A stretch of 64,000 nt of DNA. Origin: Rhodoflexus caldus (GTDB lineage: Bacteria > Bacteroidota > Bacteroidia > Cytophagales > Thermoflexibacteraceae). The stretch covers positions 16,151 to 80,150 of the forward strand of contig NZ_JAJPRF010000017.1 of NCBI RefSeq assembly GCF_021206925.1, written 5' to 3'. Every line of letters begins with the position of its first letter. Position 1 is the stretch's first letter. The position numbers were made by a program, and so were the translations under genes. Under the pieces are notes generated by a model. It did not search any database. It worked only from the letters and a program-made list of their open reading frames with translations, and was not told the origin of the DNA. Below are positions 43,683-52,017 of the stretch, one piece after another.

Positions 43683-44360
43683 TCAGGCAAACAGCATCAC
43701 AAGGTTATGCCCTAAGAAAAACAAAAACTGAGAGAACAAAACAACTACCGACATATCATTTTTTGCCAGTGATGATTTGTTCATGTAAAAAAAAACGGCT
43801 GCCATCAGACTTCCCGTAATCAGCCATGCCACATAATTTTGCAAAGGTACAGGCGCATCAAACCAATGCCAGAGTCCGAAACGAATTGCAAAGGGCTCAA
43901 TCAGCACATCCAGCAAGGTCATACCGGCACCTACGAGGAAGGCCTTTTGCCAGATAGGCCAGTTTTTGTCGGCTAAGACGGTGGCTATCGCATAAATCAG
44001 CAGCAGCCAGTTAATGCCAATCATCAGCGGCGTTTCCCATATTTTGATGCCTAACACATCGCCATAGGCATAATGACCGAAGATAACACCTGTTTGCACG
44101 CCGGCTAACTCTACCAAAAAGCCTCCGAGCCACATAAGCACGCAACTAAGGGTAAATGTTGTCGTGCGGTTTTTGTGGAAATAGAGCATAGCGCCCAGCG
44201 ATACGAGCAGATTTAGTGGGGTCAGCGATACAAAAAATGCAGCAGTTGGCTCCCAAAGCATAAAGCCAAAGCCAAAAAAGTGCATGGAAACAATGAGCAA
44301 GGCAAGCCACTCGAAAGATGTCCATTGCCCAATGGGCAGTGCAAAAGATTTTAGGCGCAT
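43683..44360 (-). CDS. CruF-like carotenoid biosynthesis membrane protein (DUF422)
   Basis: A 225-residue polytopic membrane protein, with six or seven hydrophobic segments. The family signature is visible: LVELAGVQTGVIFGHYAYGD...KIWETPLMIGINWLLLIYA (about 94-135) and LLDVLIEPFAIRFGLWHW (about 165-182), with the acidic residues thought to catalyse hydration. DUF422 members add water across the end of acyclic or monocyclic carotenes (1',2'-hydratase, CruF and the bisanhydrobacterioruberin hydratase). It starts 5 bases after the stop of the PAS/GAF kinase gene, so the two share an mRNA with trpS. No crtB or crtI is in the window. Confidence 0.82.
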   Translation of the reverse strand: MRLKSFALPIGQWTSFEWLALLIVSMHFFGFGFMLWEPTAAFFVSLTPLNLLVSLGAMLYFHKNRTTTFTLSCVLMWLGGFLVELAGVQTGVIFGHYAYGDVLGIKIWETPLMIGINWLLLIYAIATVLADKNWPIWQKAFLVGAGMTLLDVLIEPFAIRFGLWHWFDAPVPLQNYVAWLITGSLMAAVFFYMNKSSLAKNDMSVVVLFSQFLFFLGHNLVMLFA

Positions 44361-44365
44361 AGCGG

Positions 44366-46432
44366 TTAAGCGTGATTCGGCAAAGTTACCGTAAAAGTAG
44401 TGCCTTGTCCGTATTCTGTTTGTAGTTCGATTTCTCCACCCATGCGGCAGACGGTTTGTTTAACGATGTACAGTCCCAAACCTGACCCTTGTGCGTATTC
44501 ATGGGCACGGAAAAACATATCAAAAACTTTGTCTGCCAGTTCGGGTCTGATGCCAATGCCGTTGTCTTTGATGATGAATATTCCTTTCTCCGAGTTGATT
44601 TCGACGGTTATTTCTAAGCGGTTGTCATTTTTATAGACATTGGCATATTTAATGGCATTGGAAATCAGGTTGCTGAGAATGATAGACAGCCTTGTCGCAT
44701 CAGACTTAAAAGAAATATGTTTTTTGGGCAGATTGTAGGAAACTCGCACGCGCGGGAAGTTGTCCATGTGGCTCAGGCTGGTCATGCACTCTTCCAGCAG
44801 CGATTCAATGTTAATTTCCTCGATGTGTTCCGCTTTCCGATTGGCTTGGGAGTATTCCAGCAGTGTATGTACATAGTGGTCAAGTCGCTTAATGCTTGTT
44901 ACCATTTTGTCCAGTAACTCCCTGAGCATTTCAGGATTGTTGATGTAGGTATGCATCACACTTATCAGCCCCAACAGCGATGTAAGCGGCGAGCGGATAT
45001 TGTGCGAAACCCGATGCACAAATTCATCCAGTTCATAATTGCGTTCGGAGAGTTCGCGGATAACTTGGTCGAGCTTATGCTGATTGACCCTGAGCGCCTC
45101 ATTGGTTTGTATGAGTGCATCCTCTTTTTCTATCAGCTCCTGATTTTGCTGATTGATTTGCAGGCTGTATTGCTGCAAAGCTGTTTTAGTTATTCGCTCT
45201 TGTGCCTCCATTTCTTTGATGCGCGTAATATCCACTTGCATCGCATAAACATTGGCGGTTTGTTCATCGCTTTGCACAGGGATAAAGCTGGAAATTATCC
45301 ATGCTTTTTTACCGTGTTTGGTTTTGATGTGCAAATCGGTAGGCACAGAAGGTTGCCTGAGCAAATTGACATGGTGAATTTTTTGGATTAAACTGCTTGC
45401 ATTGTGAAACAAATCGCTCAAATGGCTGCCTAAGGCTTTTTGCTGAGAGTATCCGTAGAGTTGTTCGCTGTGTTTGTTCCAATAAGTAACTTTTCCCCGC
45501 AGGTCATAGCTCTGAATGGCAACTAAAGGTGTATTTTCAAGAAGGCTTTCCAAAATAGCCAGCGTTTGGGTGGCCTGCTGCTCTGCTGCTTCGCGGGCAA
45601 CAATGTAGCTGTCAATTTGTTTTTTTATGCGCATGTTGCGGATGTTATTGGCAACTGCAGATGCAAAAAATACCAGCACCGCATCTAATTTTTTTTGAGA
45701 CAGCGGCAACGGTTTGGAGGAATACAGGCCAAGTAAACCTTCCATGTGTTGCTCGGAGCGAATGGGTATAAATAGTGCGGAATGCAAACCGGATTGTTTG
45801 ACAAGTTGCCGAAAGGGGCGCAGTTCGTCGTTGGCAGTAGTGTCGGTGCGCAACAGATAGCGTGCTCGCGGCCCTATGTTTTGGGCGAGCGCATCCAGCA
45901 TGTCTTTATTCGGGTGCAGCAATTCGGGCAATGGCTCAATCTGAGGATTCTGAATGCAGTAGGCTTTTATATATTCTGACCAAGCACTGTTTTCATAAGG
46001 GTATATAATGCCTGCATCGTATTTGCCGATTTGCGTAATGCTTTGCAGTATGTCCGTGATGCCTTTATCTGTATTGAGGTCGCGCAGCAGGTTGCCCGAT
46101 AGTTGCAATAGCAGCGTGTTAATCGGGTCTGAGCTATATGCTTGGTTGTTGGCTGCCGTTTTCGCTAGGGCAGGCTGCAACCGAACGGTAAACCAACGCA
46201 GCTCGGGCGAGTGGAGCGGGCGCTCTTCCAATACAAAGGTTTCATCTCCAATAGTCAGGCCGGGCTTTTCGGAGAGATGAACGGTTTTTCCCGTGATGCC
46301 CCCGACAGGGTTTAGCTGTTGGGCTGACCTATTGGCATACCTGATTTCGCCTGTTGCCGAGCAAACTATTACAGGCTGCTCCTGTTGCTCTATCAATTCT
46401 TGCAAAAGCGTAATTTCAGGTATGGGCTGCAT
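44366..46432 (-). CDS. PAS-GAF-PAS sensor histidine kinase
   Basis: A 688-residue cytoplasmic kinase (no membrane helices). An N-terminal PAS (about 5-80; VIVCSATGEIRYANRSAQQL), a GAF domain (about 105-265; LLLQLSGNLLRDL...GLLGLYSSKPLPLSQKKLDAVLVF), a second PAS (about 290-405; VAIQSYDLRGKVTYWNKHSEQLYGYS), then a coiled coil. The HisKA phosphoacceptor is in FVHRVSHNIRSPLTSLLGL and the HATPase in SNLISNAIKYANVYK, IKDNGIGIRPELADKVFDMFFRAH and GSGLGLYIVKQTVCRMGG. No receiver or response regulator is nearby. The start at 46432 lies 1 base after the trpS stop; an upstream start at 46483 would overlap trpS. Stop-start coupling suggests translational coupling to trpS. Confidence 0.9.
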   Translation of the reverse strand: MQPIPEITLLQELIEQQEQPVIVCSATGEIRYANRSAQQLNPVGGITGKTVHLSEKPGLTIGDETFVLEERPLHSPELRWFTVRLQPALAKTAANNQAYSSDPINTLLLQLSGNLLRDLNTDKGITDILQSITQIGKYDAGIIYPYENSAWSEYIKAYCIQNPQIEPLPELLHPNKDMLDALAQNIGPRARYLLRTDTTANDELRPFRQLVKQSGLHSALFIPIRSEQHMEGLLGLYSSKPLPLSQKKLDAVLVFFASAVANNIRNMRIKKQIDSYIVAREAAEQQATQTLAILESLLENTPLVAIQSYDLRGKVTYWNKHSEQLYGYSQQKALGSHLSDLFHNASSLIQKIHHVNLLRQPSVPTDLHIKTKHGKKAWIISSFIPVQSDEQTANVYAMQVDITRIKEMEAQERITKTALQQYSLQINQQNQELIEKEDALIQTNEALRVNQHKLDQVIRELSERNYELDEFVHRVSHNIRSPLTSLLGLISVMHTYINNPEMLRELLDKMVTSIKRLDHYVHTLLEYSQANRKAEHIEEINIESLLEECMTSLSHMDNFPRVRVSYNLPKKHISFKSDATRLSIILSNLISNAIKYANVYKNDNRLEITVEINSEKGIFIIKDNGIGIRPELADKVFDMFFRAHEYAQGSGLGLYIVKQTVCRMGGEIELQTEYGQGTTFTVTLPNHA

Positions 46433-46433
46433 A

Positions 46434-47405
46434 TCAATTAAAACCGAGTTTTTGACGAACTTTATCAAGCACCTGACGGGCAATTACTCTTGCTTTGGCT
46501 TCCCCTTTTTCCAATTCTGCTTCCAAAGCGACGGCATCCGACATGTAATAGTCAAATTTTTCGCGCTCGTTCTTGTATTTGGCCATAATCAGTTCAAAAA
46601 ATTCCTGTTTGGCAGCGCCGTAGCCGTAGTTGCCTCCTAAATACTTTTCGCGCAGGCTTTGGGTTTGTTCAGGGCTTGCAATGAGCGAATATAGTTTAAA
46701 AACCGTACAAGTGTCAGGATTTTTCGGCTCTTCCAACGGCGTGCTGTCGGTTTTAATGCCCATGATTTGTTTTCGGAGTGCTTTTTCGGGCAGGAAAATA
46801 TCAATGGTATTATTATATGACTTGCTCATTTTCTGCCCATCCGTGCCCGGAATGGTTTTTACTTCTTCGCTGATGCGCGCTTCGGGAATGACAAATACAT
46901 CGCCGTAATGGTAATTGAATGAGCGTGCAATATCGCGCGTGATTTCTAAGTGTTGCTCTTGGTCTTTGCCTACGGGTACAAATTGAGCATCGTAAAGCAA
47001 AATATCTGCCGCCATCAGCACGGGATAGGTAAACAATCCTGCATTGACATCGGCCAGTCGGTCTGACTTGTCTTTGAACGAATGAGCGTTGGCAAGCATG
47101 GGGTAAGGAGCAAAGCAGTTCAGGTACCATGCCAGTTCGCAAACTTCCGGCACTCTTGACTGCCGATAGAATGTATTGCGGGTAGTATCAAAGCCAAAGG
47201 CGAGCCATGCAGCCGCTACCGCACGCGTATTTTCTTTGCGCAAATCTGCGTCTTTGATAGTAGTCAGCGAGTGTAAATCGGCTATGAATATAAATGCCTC
47301 ATTTTTAGGGTCTTTGGACAGTTCGATGGCAGGAATAATTGCGCCGAGTAAGTTGCCGAGGTGCGGCCTTCCGGAGCTTTGAATACCTGTAAGAATTCTT
47401 GACAT
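46434..47405 (-). CDS. trpS: tryptophanyl-tRNA synthetase
   Basis: Class I aminoacyl-tRNA synthetase of 323 residues that charges tRNA-Trp. The Rossmann fold opens RILTGIQSSGRPHLGNLLGAI, holding the HIGH-type motif as RPHLGN (about 13-18). FAPYPMLANAHSFKDKSDRL, the YPVLMAADILLYDAQFVPVG segment and the GTDGQKMSKSYNNTIDIFLPE motif (KMSKS near residue 197) are intact. The C-terminal helices are anticodon-binding. It is the first gene of a likely operon with the PAS/GAF kinase and the CruF-like gene. No T-box or Trp-leader was seen upstream. Confidence 0.96.
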   Translation of the reverse strand: MSRILTGIQSSGRPHLGNLLGAIIPAIELSKDPKNEAFIFIADLHSLTTIKDADLRKENTRAVAAAWLAFGFDTTRNTFYRQSRVPEVCELAWYLNCFAPYPMLANAHSFKDKSDRLADVNAGLFTYPVLMAADILLYDAQFVPVGKDQEQHLEITRDIARSFNYHYGDVFVIPEARISEEVKTIPGTDGQKMSKSYNNTIDIFLPEKALRKQIMGIKTDSTPLEEPKNPDTCTVFKLYSLIASPEQTQSLREKYLGGNYGYGAAKQEFFELIMAKYKNEREKFDYYMSDAVALEAELEKGEAKARVIARQVLDKVRQKLGFN

Positions 47406-47499
47406 TGGAAATAGTTTAATATTTTTGTACGTAAGATACGTCGCAAATCAGGTAAGTTTTGCGGCAAAACTACGAAGACGCTAACTCTTATACAATGTT

Positions 47500-48018
47500 A
47501 TGGCTCTGATTAAAGCAGTAAACGGGGTGATGCCCGTTATCGGTGAAAACTGTTTTCTTGCCGACAATGCAACCGTTGTGGGGCAGGTAACGATGGGTGC
47601 AAATTGTAGTGTATGGTTTAACGCCGTTGTGCGAGGCGATGTCAATAGTATTACCATCGGGCATACTACCAACATTCAGGATGGTGCGGTTATCCACTGT
47701 ACCTATCAGCGGGCGGCAACCGTTATAGGCAACCGCGTATCCATCGGGCACAATGCCATTATCCACGGCTGCACGCTGGAAGACGATGTGCTTGTTGGCA
47801 TGGGCGCCATAGTGATGGATCATGCAGTCGTTCAAAAAGGTGCGTTTATTGCTGCCGGAGCTATTGTGCTGGAAAATACGGTATGCGAAGCGGGATACCT
47901 TTATGCAGGTATTCCTGCCAAAAAAATTAAACCAATTGACGATAAACTGCGCGATATTTTACAGCGCACACCCGGCAACTACGTGATGTACAGCCGCTGG
48001 TTTATGGAAGAAGCCTGA
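47500..48018 (+). CDS. gamma-class carbonic anhydrase-like hexapeptide protein
   Basis: A 172-residue left-handed beta-helix protein. Hexapeptide repeats (V.GQVTMGANCSVWFNAVVRGDVNSITIG and on) fill residues 15-145. The metal-ligand histidines are in AVIHCTYQ and SIGHNAIIHGC, arranged as in the YrdA/PaaY subgroup of gamma carbonic anhydrases. The loop acid typical of the archaeal Cam enzyme is absent, as in most members. It may hydrate CO2 or act in another role. It overlaps the convergent amidase by 17 bases at the 3' end. Length is normal. Confidence 0.88.
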   Translation: MALIKAVNGVMPVIGENCFLADNATVVGQVTMGANCSVWFNAVVRGDVNSITIGHTTNIQDGAVIHCTYQRAATVIGNRVSIGHNAIIHGCTLEDDVLVGMGAIVMDHAVVQKGAFIAAGAIVLENTVCEAGYLYAGIPAKKIKPIDDKLRDILQRTPGNYVMYSRWFMEEA

Positions 48019-48796
48019 AGCGGTCGGCATCGTTTTGAAAAGGAAACGACTGCCTGAATTTGTTCAACTGCTGTTTGTCCAAAGTAACCGTTGCTTTTGC
48101 GCTTACTTCTTTGGCGTAGAACAACTCGTGCCCTGTATAGTCTATCACGGCAGACTCTCCGGTGTAATAATGTCCGTAGCCGTCGGTGCCGATGCGGTTT
48201 ACGCCGACGCAATAGGCCTGATTTTCAATGGCGCGGGCTTTGAGCAGCGTACTCCACGCATGTACGCGGGGAGCAGGCCAACTTGCCACATAAATCAGCA
48301 GGTCGTAGTGCAGCTCGGCGCGCAGCCTTGACCATACGGGAAAGCGCAGGTCGTAGCAAATCATCGGGCAAATGCGCCACCCGTGCCACTCAATTACCAG
48401 CGGCTCTGTTCCGGCAGTGTAGCGGTTGGTTTCGCCAGCCATGCCGAACAGATGCTTTTTGTCGTAGTGCAGGTGTTTGCCGTTGGGCTGCATCCATAAA
48501 AAGCGGTTGTAATATTTTCCGTTTTCTTGCACAATGTAGCTGCCGCATACTGCCGCATGGGTCTGTGCCGCCATTTGCTGCATCCATTTTTGTGTATGCA
48601 AGTTCATGGGTTCTGCCAATTTTTCCGGCGACATGGAAAAGCCCGTTGTAAACATTTCCGGCAGAACGATTACGTCCGTGGGGGTTTCCAACTGCCAAAT
48701 CATTTCTTCAAACATCGCGCGATTTGCTTCGGGGTTCTCCCAGTGCAAATCGGCTTGCAGTACGCTGATGCGCAGTTGCTCCTCAGGCATGTGCAT
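48002..48796 (-). CDS. nitrilase-superfamily omega-amidase (YafV/Nit2-like)
   Basis: A 264-residue hydrolase of the carbon-nitrogen family. The catalytic triad is Glu in VLPEMFTTGFSM (about residue 46), Lys in HYDKKHLFGMAGE and Cys in CPMICYDLRFPVW. The YafV-type pattern and length suggest hydrolysis of alpha-ketoglutaramate or alpha-ketosuccinamate, produced by Met or Cys aminotransferases, so a role in methionine salvage is possible. The start at 48796 or 48790 overlaps the 3' end of rsmG by 14 or 8 bases, pointing to translational coupling; both are on the same strand. Confidence 0.88.
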   Translation of the reverse strand: MHMPEEQLRISVLQADLHWENPEANRAMFEEMIWQLETPTDVIVLPEMFTTGFSMSPEKLAEPMNLHTQKWMQQMAAQTHAAVCGSYIVQENGKYYNRFLWMQPNGKHLHYDKKHLFGMAGETNRYTAGTEPLVIEWHGWRICPMICYDLRFPVWSRLRAELHYDLLIYVASWPAPRVHAWSTLLKARAIENQAYCVGVNRIGTDGYGHYYTGESAVIDYTGHELFYAKEVSAKATVTLDKQQLNKFRQSFPFQNDADRFRLLP

Positions 48797-49430
48797 ATAC
48801 TAACTTTTTGGTTTCAAAAAACTCTTCGGAAAAATAGTGACGCAGTTCGTAAAATTTAAAAAAGTGCGGAAAATCGGCAAACTCTTCCAGCAGGTCGCCG
48901 CCTTTGAGGCTGAGCAGCCCGTTGGGCACTTCGTGCTGCGATTTTTTGGCAATCAGGTGCGATGTCCACCGCCAAAACGTGTTGATTTCCGCAACGGCGC
49001 GACTCAATACAAAGTCAAACTTTTGCGTTACCTCCTCCGCGCGGATTTGCATGGCTTTTACGTTGCTCAATCCCAACTGTTGGGCAACATCTTCCACCAC
49101 GCGAATTTTTTTGCCGATGGAGTCAATCAGTAAAAACTCTACATCGGGGAACAATACGGCCAGCGGAATACCCGGAAACCCTCCCCCTGTACCCACGTCA
49201 ATCAGGCGGCTGCCCGGTGCAAAACAGATGATTTTTGCAATGGAAAGCGAGTGCAATACATGCCGCTCATAGAAATTTTCCGTGTCTTTTCTGGAAATGA
49301 CATTGATTTTGCCATTCCATTCTTCGTAAATCGGGTACATATCCAGAAACTGTTGGCGTTGTTTTTCGCTCAGTTCCGGAAAATATTTTTCTACGATTTT
49401 AAACAGTTCGGTTGCCTGTGGATTTGCCAT
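48783..49430 (-). CDS. rsmG: 16S rRNA (guanine-527-N7)-methyltransferase RsmG
   Basis: A 215-residue SAM-dependent enzyme methylating N7 of G527 of 16S rRNA. The family core is LIDVGTGGGFPGIPLAVLFPDVEFLLIDSIGKKI (about 76-109), with FDFVLSRAVAEINTFWRWT and the leading LSEKQRQQFLDMYPIYEEWNGKINVISRKD. Length is normal for RsmG (about 210). It is the first gene of an operon with the amidase, whose start it overlaps. Upstream bases to 49721 contain no gene. In E. coli the gene lies near gidA; that linkage is absent here. Confidence 0.94.
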   Translation of the reverse strand: MANPQATELFKIVEKYFPELSEKQRQQFLDMYPIYEEWNGKINVISRKDTENFYERHVLHSLSIAKIICFAPGSRLIDVGTGGGFPGIPLAVLFPDVEFLLIDSIGKKIRVVEDVAQQLGLSNVKAMQIRAEEVTQKFDFVLSRAVAEINTFWRWTSHLIAKKSQHEVPNGLLSLKGGDLLEEFADFPHFFKFYELRHYFSEEFFETKKLVYAHA

Positions 49431-49526
49431 AAGGCAAAGTTATGGCTAAATTTAGGCTTTGATGACAGGAGGCTGTGTTTTTCTGTGGTAATAGGTAAGC
49501 AGTTGAGCCAAACAAATTGGTCTTTC

Positions 49527-49551
49527 GGATTTCGGACTTGGGATTTCGGAC
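49527..49551. repeat. short direct repeat in the intergenic region 49431-49720
   Basis: GGATTTCGGAC occurs at 49527-49537 and again at 49541-49551, separated by TTG. Nearby, CTGCCCGAAATTCGTGTT resembles the right end of element copy B and may be a remnant. The rest of the 290-base gap has nothing I recognise. Confidence 0.4.
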
Positions 49552-49720
49552 AGGGAAAAATCAGCGAACAATCGCAAATCTGCCCGAAATTCGTGTTCTA
49601 AAAAAGTTCACTGCACATTTCCTCTTGTTCAATTATGCAATATGGAGAACCGGCACATCTCAAAAAAATGTTATCGGGTTTTGACACCGCAAAATTTTCT
49701 CATTTAAATTTTTCTTACAC

Positions 49721-51178
49721 ATGAAAAAGCAATTTCTGGCAGCCGTTTTCTCACTGATAGCCCTTGGGGCTGTTGCGCAAAACAGTGATGAAATCCTGCA
49801 AAAAATCTATCGCGAAGCAACTGACCATTCACAGGCGTATGCTGCCTTAGACAAAGCCTGTAAAACCATCGGCCACCGCCTTACAGGCAGCCGAAACGGT
49901 GCCAAAGCAGAAAAATACACCCATGATTTTTTGAAAAAGGCAGGCTTAAAAGATGTCCGCTACCAGCCTTTTGAGGTGCAGTCGTGGTCACGCAATACCG
50001 TTTCGCTGGGAATAGATGCGGTAGGCAGTGATGCCTTCCCTGCAATGCCTACGGCAACCTTGGCACATTCACCCGCAGAAGCGAACGTAACTGCTCCCAT
50101 TGTTGATTTGGGCAATGGATTGGCTGCAGATTTTGAAGCCGTAACCATGAAAAACATCGAGGGACGAATCGTATTGATGAACATAGGCCTTAACGATGTG
50201 CCTGCCGGAACAAAAAATCTGCATCGCTCGGAAAAAACGGCGCTTGCCATCAAATACGGTGCCGTGGGTGTAATTATGATTAACAACGCTCCCGGCAAAA
50301 TCCTGCTCACAGGCACGGCTTCCGTTACGGGCAAAACCATTTCCGTTCCTGCTGTCAGCATTACCAACGATGACGGCATCAAACTGCGCGAAGAACTGAA
50401 AACGCGCCCGTTGATGGCACGCATCAAAATGACAAACAACATCGGCAATATCAAGGCGCGCAACGTAATCGGTACAATTCCGGGCAGCGACCCTTCGGCA
50501 GGTAAAATTGTGATTGGCGGCCATCTGGACTCTTGGGACTTGGCAACAGGCGCTGTGGACAATGGCATCGGTTCTTTTACCATTCTGGATATTGCCCGCA
50601 CTTTTGCCGCACTAAATCTGAAACCTAAACGCACCATTGAATTTGTGATGTTTATGGGCGAAGAACAGGGGCTTTTGGGCTCGCGCCAATACGTGGAACA
50701 GGCAATTGCGGACGGCAGCATCAAAAACATAGACCTGATGATTAACGTAGATATGACTTCCAATCCTACGGGCTTTGCCGTACAGGGGCAACCACAGGCG
50801 GAGGCTTTTTTCAAAGCAATTGGCGAAAAACTGAAAGCAATTGACAATAGTTTTACCAATACTTTCAGTTCGGGAGCGGGGCTGCATTCCGACCATCAAC
50901 CGTTTATGCTGCAAGGCGTGCCCGTAATGAATTTTTCAGGAAGCCTGCCGGCAAGTGTTGTGCAGTGTTACCATGCCGACTGCGACAACATGAATCTGGT
51001 GGATGAACAGGCTTTGAAGCATACGGTGCGCATGATGAGCATGGCGCTTTACGAAATTGCCAATGCACCGGAACTGCCGTTGCAAAAAATGGATGATGAA
51101 ACCGTTAAAAACTTCTTGATTTCCAACGGATTGAAAGAGCCGCTCGTAATCAGTGGCGACTGGCGCTGGGGCAAGTAA
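49721..51178 (+). CDS. secreted M28-family peptidase with a PA domain
   Basis: A 485-residue exported zinc aminopeptidase. The signal peptide ends near AVAQ (about residue 20). A PA insert lies between about 105 and 230 (IVDLGNGLAADFEAV...AIKYGAVGVIMINNAPG). The peptidase core carries the co-catalytic zinc ligands: GGHLDSWDLATGAVDNGIGS (His and Asp, about 266-285), FVMFMGEEQGLLGS (Glu pair), LMINVDMTSNP and LHSDHQPFM. Organisation is that of plasma glutamate carboxypeptidase-like M28 enzymes. No T9SS tail is visible, so it is likely periplasmic. A terminator follows the gene. Confidence 0.9.
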   Translation: MKKQFLAAVFSLIALGAVAQNSDEILQKIYREATDHSQAYAALDKACKTIGHRLTGSRNGAKAEKYTHDFLKKAGLKDVRYQPFEVQSWSRNTVSLGIDAVGSDAFPAMPTATLAHSPAEANVTAPIVDLGNGLAADFEAVTMKNIEGRIVLMNIGLNDVPAGTKNLHRSEKTALAIKYGAVGVIMINNAPGKILLTGTASVTGKTISVPAVSITNDDGIKLREELKTRPLMARIKMTNNIGNIKARNVIGTIPGSDPSAGKIVIGGHLDSWDLATGAVDNGIGSFTILDIARTFAALNLKPKRTIEFVMFMGEEQGLLGSRQYVEQAIADGSIKNIDLMINVDMTSNPTGFAVQGQPQAEAFFKAIGEKLKAIDNSFTNTFSSGAGLHSDHQPFMLQGVPVMNFSGSLPASVVQCYHADCDNMNLVDEQALKHTVRMMSMALYEIANAPELPLQKMDDETVKNFLISNGLKEPLVISGDWRWGK

Positions 51179-51192
51179 AAAAATGGCTTAGC

Positions 51193-51237
51193 AAACAAAA
51201 CCCCGACAGGTTGCAACAACTTGTCGGGGTTTTGTTT
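51193..51237. terminator. bidirectional terminator between the M28 peptidase and bshB1
   Basis: A perfect 16-bp stem, AAACAAAACCCCGACA / TGTCGGGGTTTTGTTT, with a 13-nt part-paired loop. A-rich on the left and T-rich on the right, it can end transcription in both directions. Confidence 0.85.
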
Positions 51238-51258
51238 ATTCCGTATCCTGATGATTTT

Positions 51259-51975
51259 TTACACTGTGTCAAACAAATCTTTCACGCCGATTTTGCGGCT
51301 GACGGTAAATCCCTCGCCGTATTGTACGCGGATAGACTGTCCCATTTCGCGGGCGCGTCCTTTCAAAAAATCCATAAATTCAGGTGTGGCAATAAAAGTA
51401 GGCTCATTGTTCATCCCGGGCACGTAAAACTGGGTCTGATAAGCCAAAATAGCCTGCATTTTTTGTTCCCAATAGTTGGAAATATCTACCACCAAATCAG
51501 GCTCTACATAGTTGCTTTGCAAAATGTGAAATATCTGCTCCGGTCTCCATGCTTGCTGTACTTTGCCTTCAAATACGGTTTCTATTTTTTTCAAGCCCGA
51601 AAGGAAACAGGAATCTTCCACAAGTTTGGCACCGCGTGCATGGTCGGGGTGGCGGTCGGCAATGGCATTGGCAATCACGATGCGCGGCTGAAATCTGCGA
51701 ATCTGCGTAATGAGTGCCCGCTGATGAGCTTCGTCATTGACAAAAAAACCGTCTTTGAAACCCATGTTTTCGCGCACGGCAAGCCCCATGATGCGGGCAG
51801 CGGTTGCGGCTTCCTCGGCGCGGGTTTCTACTGTGCCGTTCGTGCCCAGCTCGCCTGCCGTCAGGTCTATGATGCCGACTTTGTAGCCTTTGGTTGCATG
51901 TGCAATCAGTGTGCCTGCACAGCCCAGTTCAGCATCGTCGGGGTGTGCCATTATTGCCAGAATGTCCAATTTCAT
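51259..51975 (-). CDS. bshB1: bacillithiol biosynthesis deacetylase BshB1
   Basis: A 238-residue zinc-dependent LmbE/PIG-L deacetylase that removes the acetyl group from GlcNAc-malate, the second step of bacillithiol synthesis. It begins MKLDILAIMAHPDDAELGCAGTLIAHATKG, with the AHPDDAE zinc motif near residue 10. GFKDGFFVNDEAH, ANAIADRHPDHARGAKLVEDSCFLSG and the C-terminal YEGFTVSRKIGVKDLF-like end complete the family. Length and the ADRHPDH motif match BshB1. The start at 51975 is chosen; the longer frame to 52161 reads through the divergent gene. It faces cystathionine gamma-synthase over 42 bases. Bacillithiol would be the likely persulfide acceptor for SQR and the CstB-like protein. Confidence 0.92.
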   Translation of the reverse strand: MKLDILAIMAHPDDAELGCAGTLIAHATKGYKVGIIDLTAGELGTNGTVETRAEEAATAARIMGLAVRENMGFKDGFFVNDEAHQRALITQIRRFQPRIVIANAIADRHPDHARGAKLVEDSCFLSGLKKIETVFEGKVQQAWRPEQIFHILQSNYVEPDLVVDISNYWEQKMQAILAYQTQFYVPGMNNEPTFIATPEFMDFLKGRAREMGQSIRVQYGEGFTVSRKIGVKDLFDTV

Positions 51976-52017
51976 GGCGCAAAATTGGTAGATTTGCCGC
52001 TCAAAACCTGACTTCAC

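Noticed and set aside
49960..50859. 299-codon minus-strand frame
   Set aside because: Antisense to the M28 peptidase with all zinc ligands; no independent support.
51211..52011. 266-codon plus-strand frame
   Set aside because: Antisense to bshB1 and starting inside the terminator; no motif.
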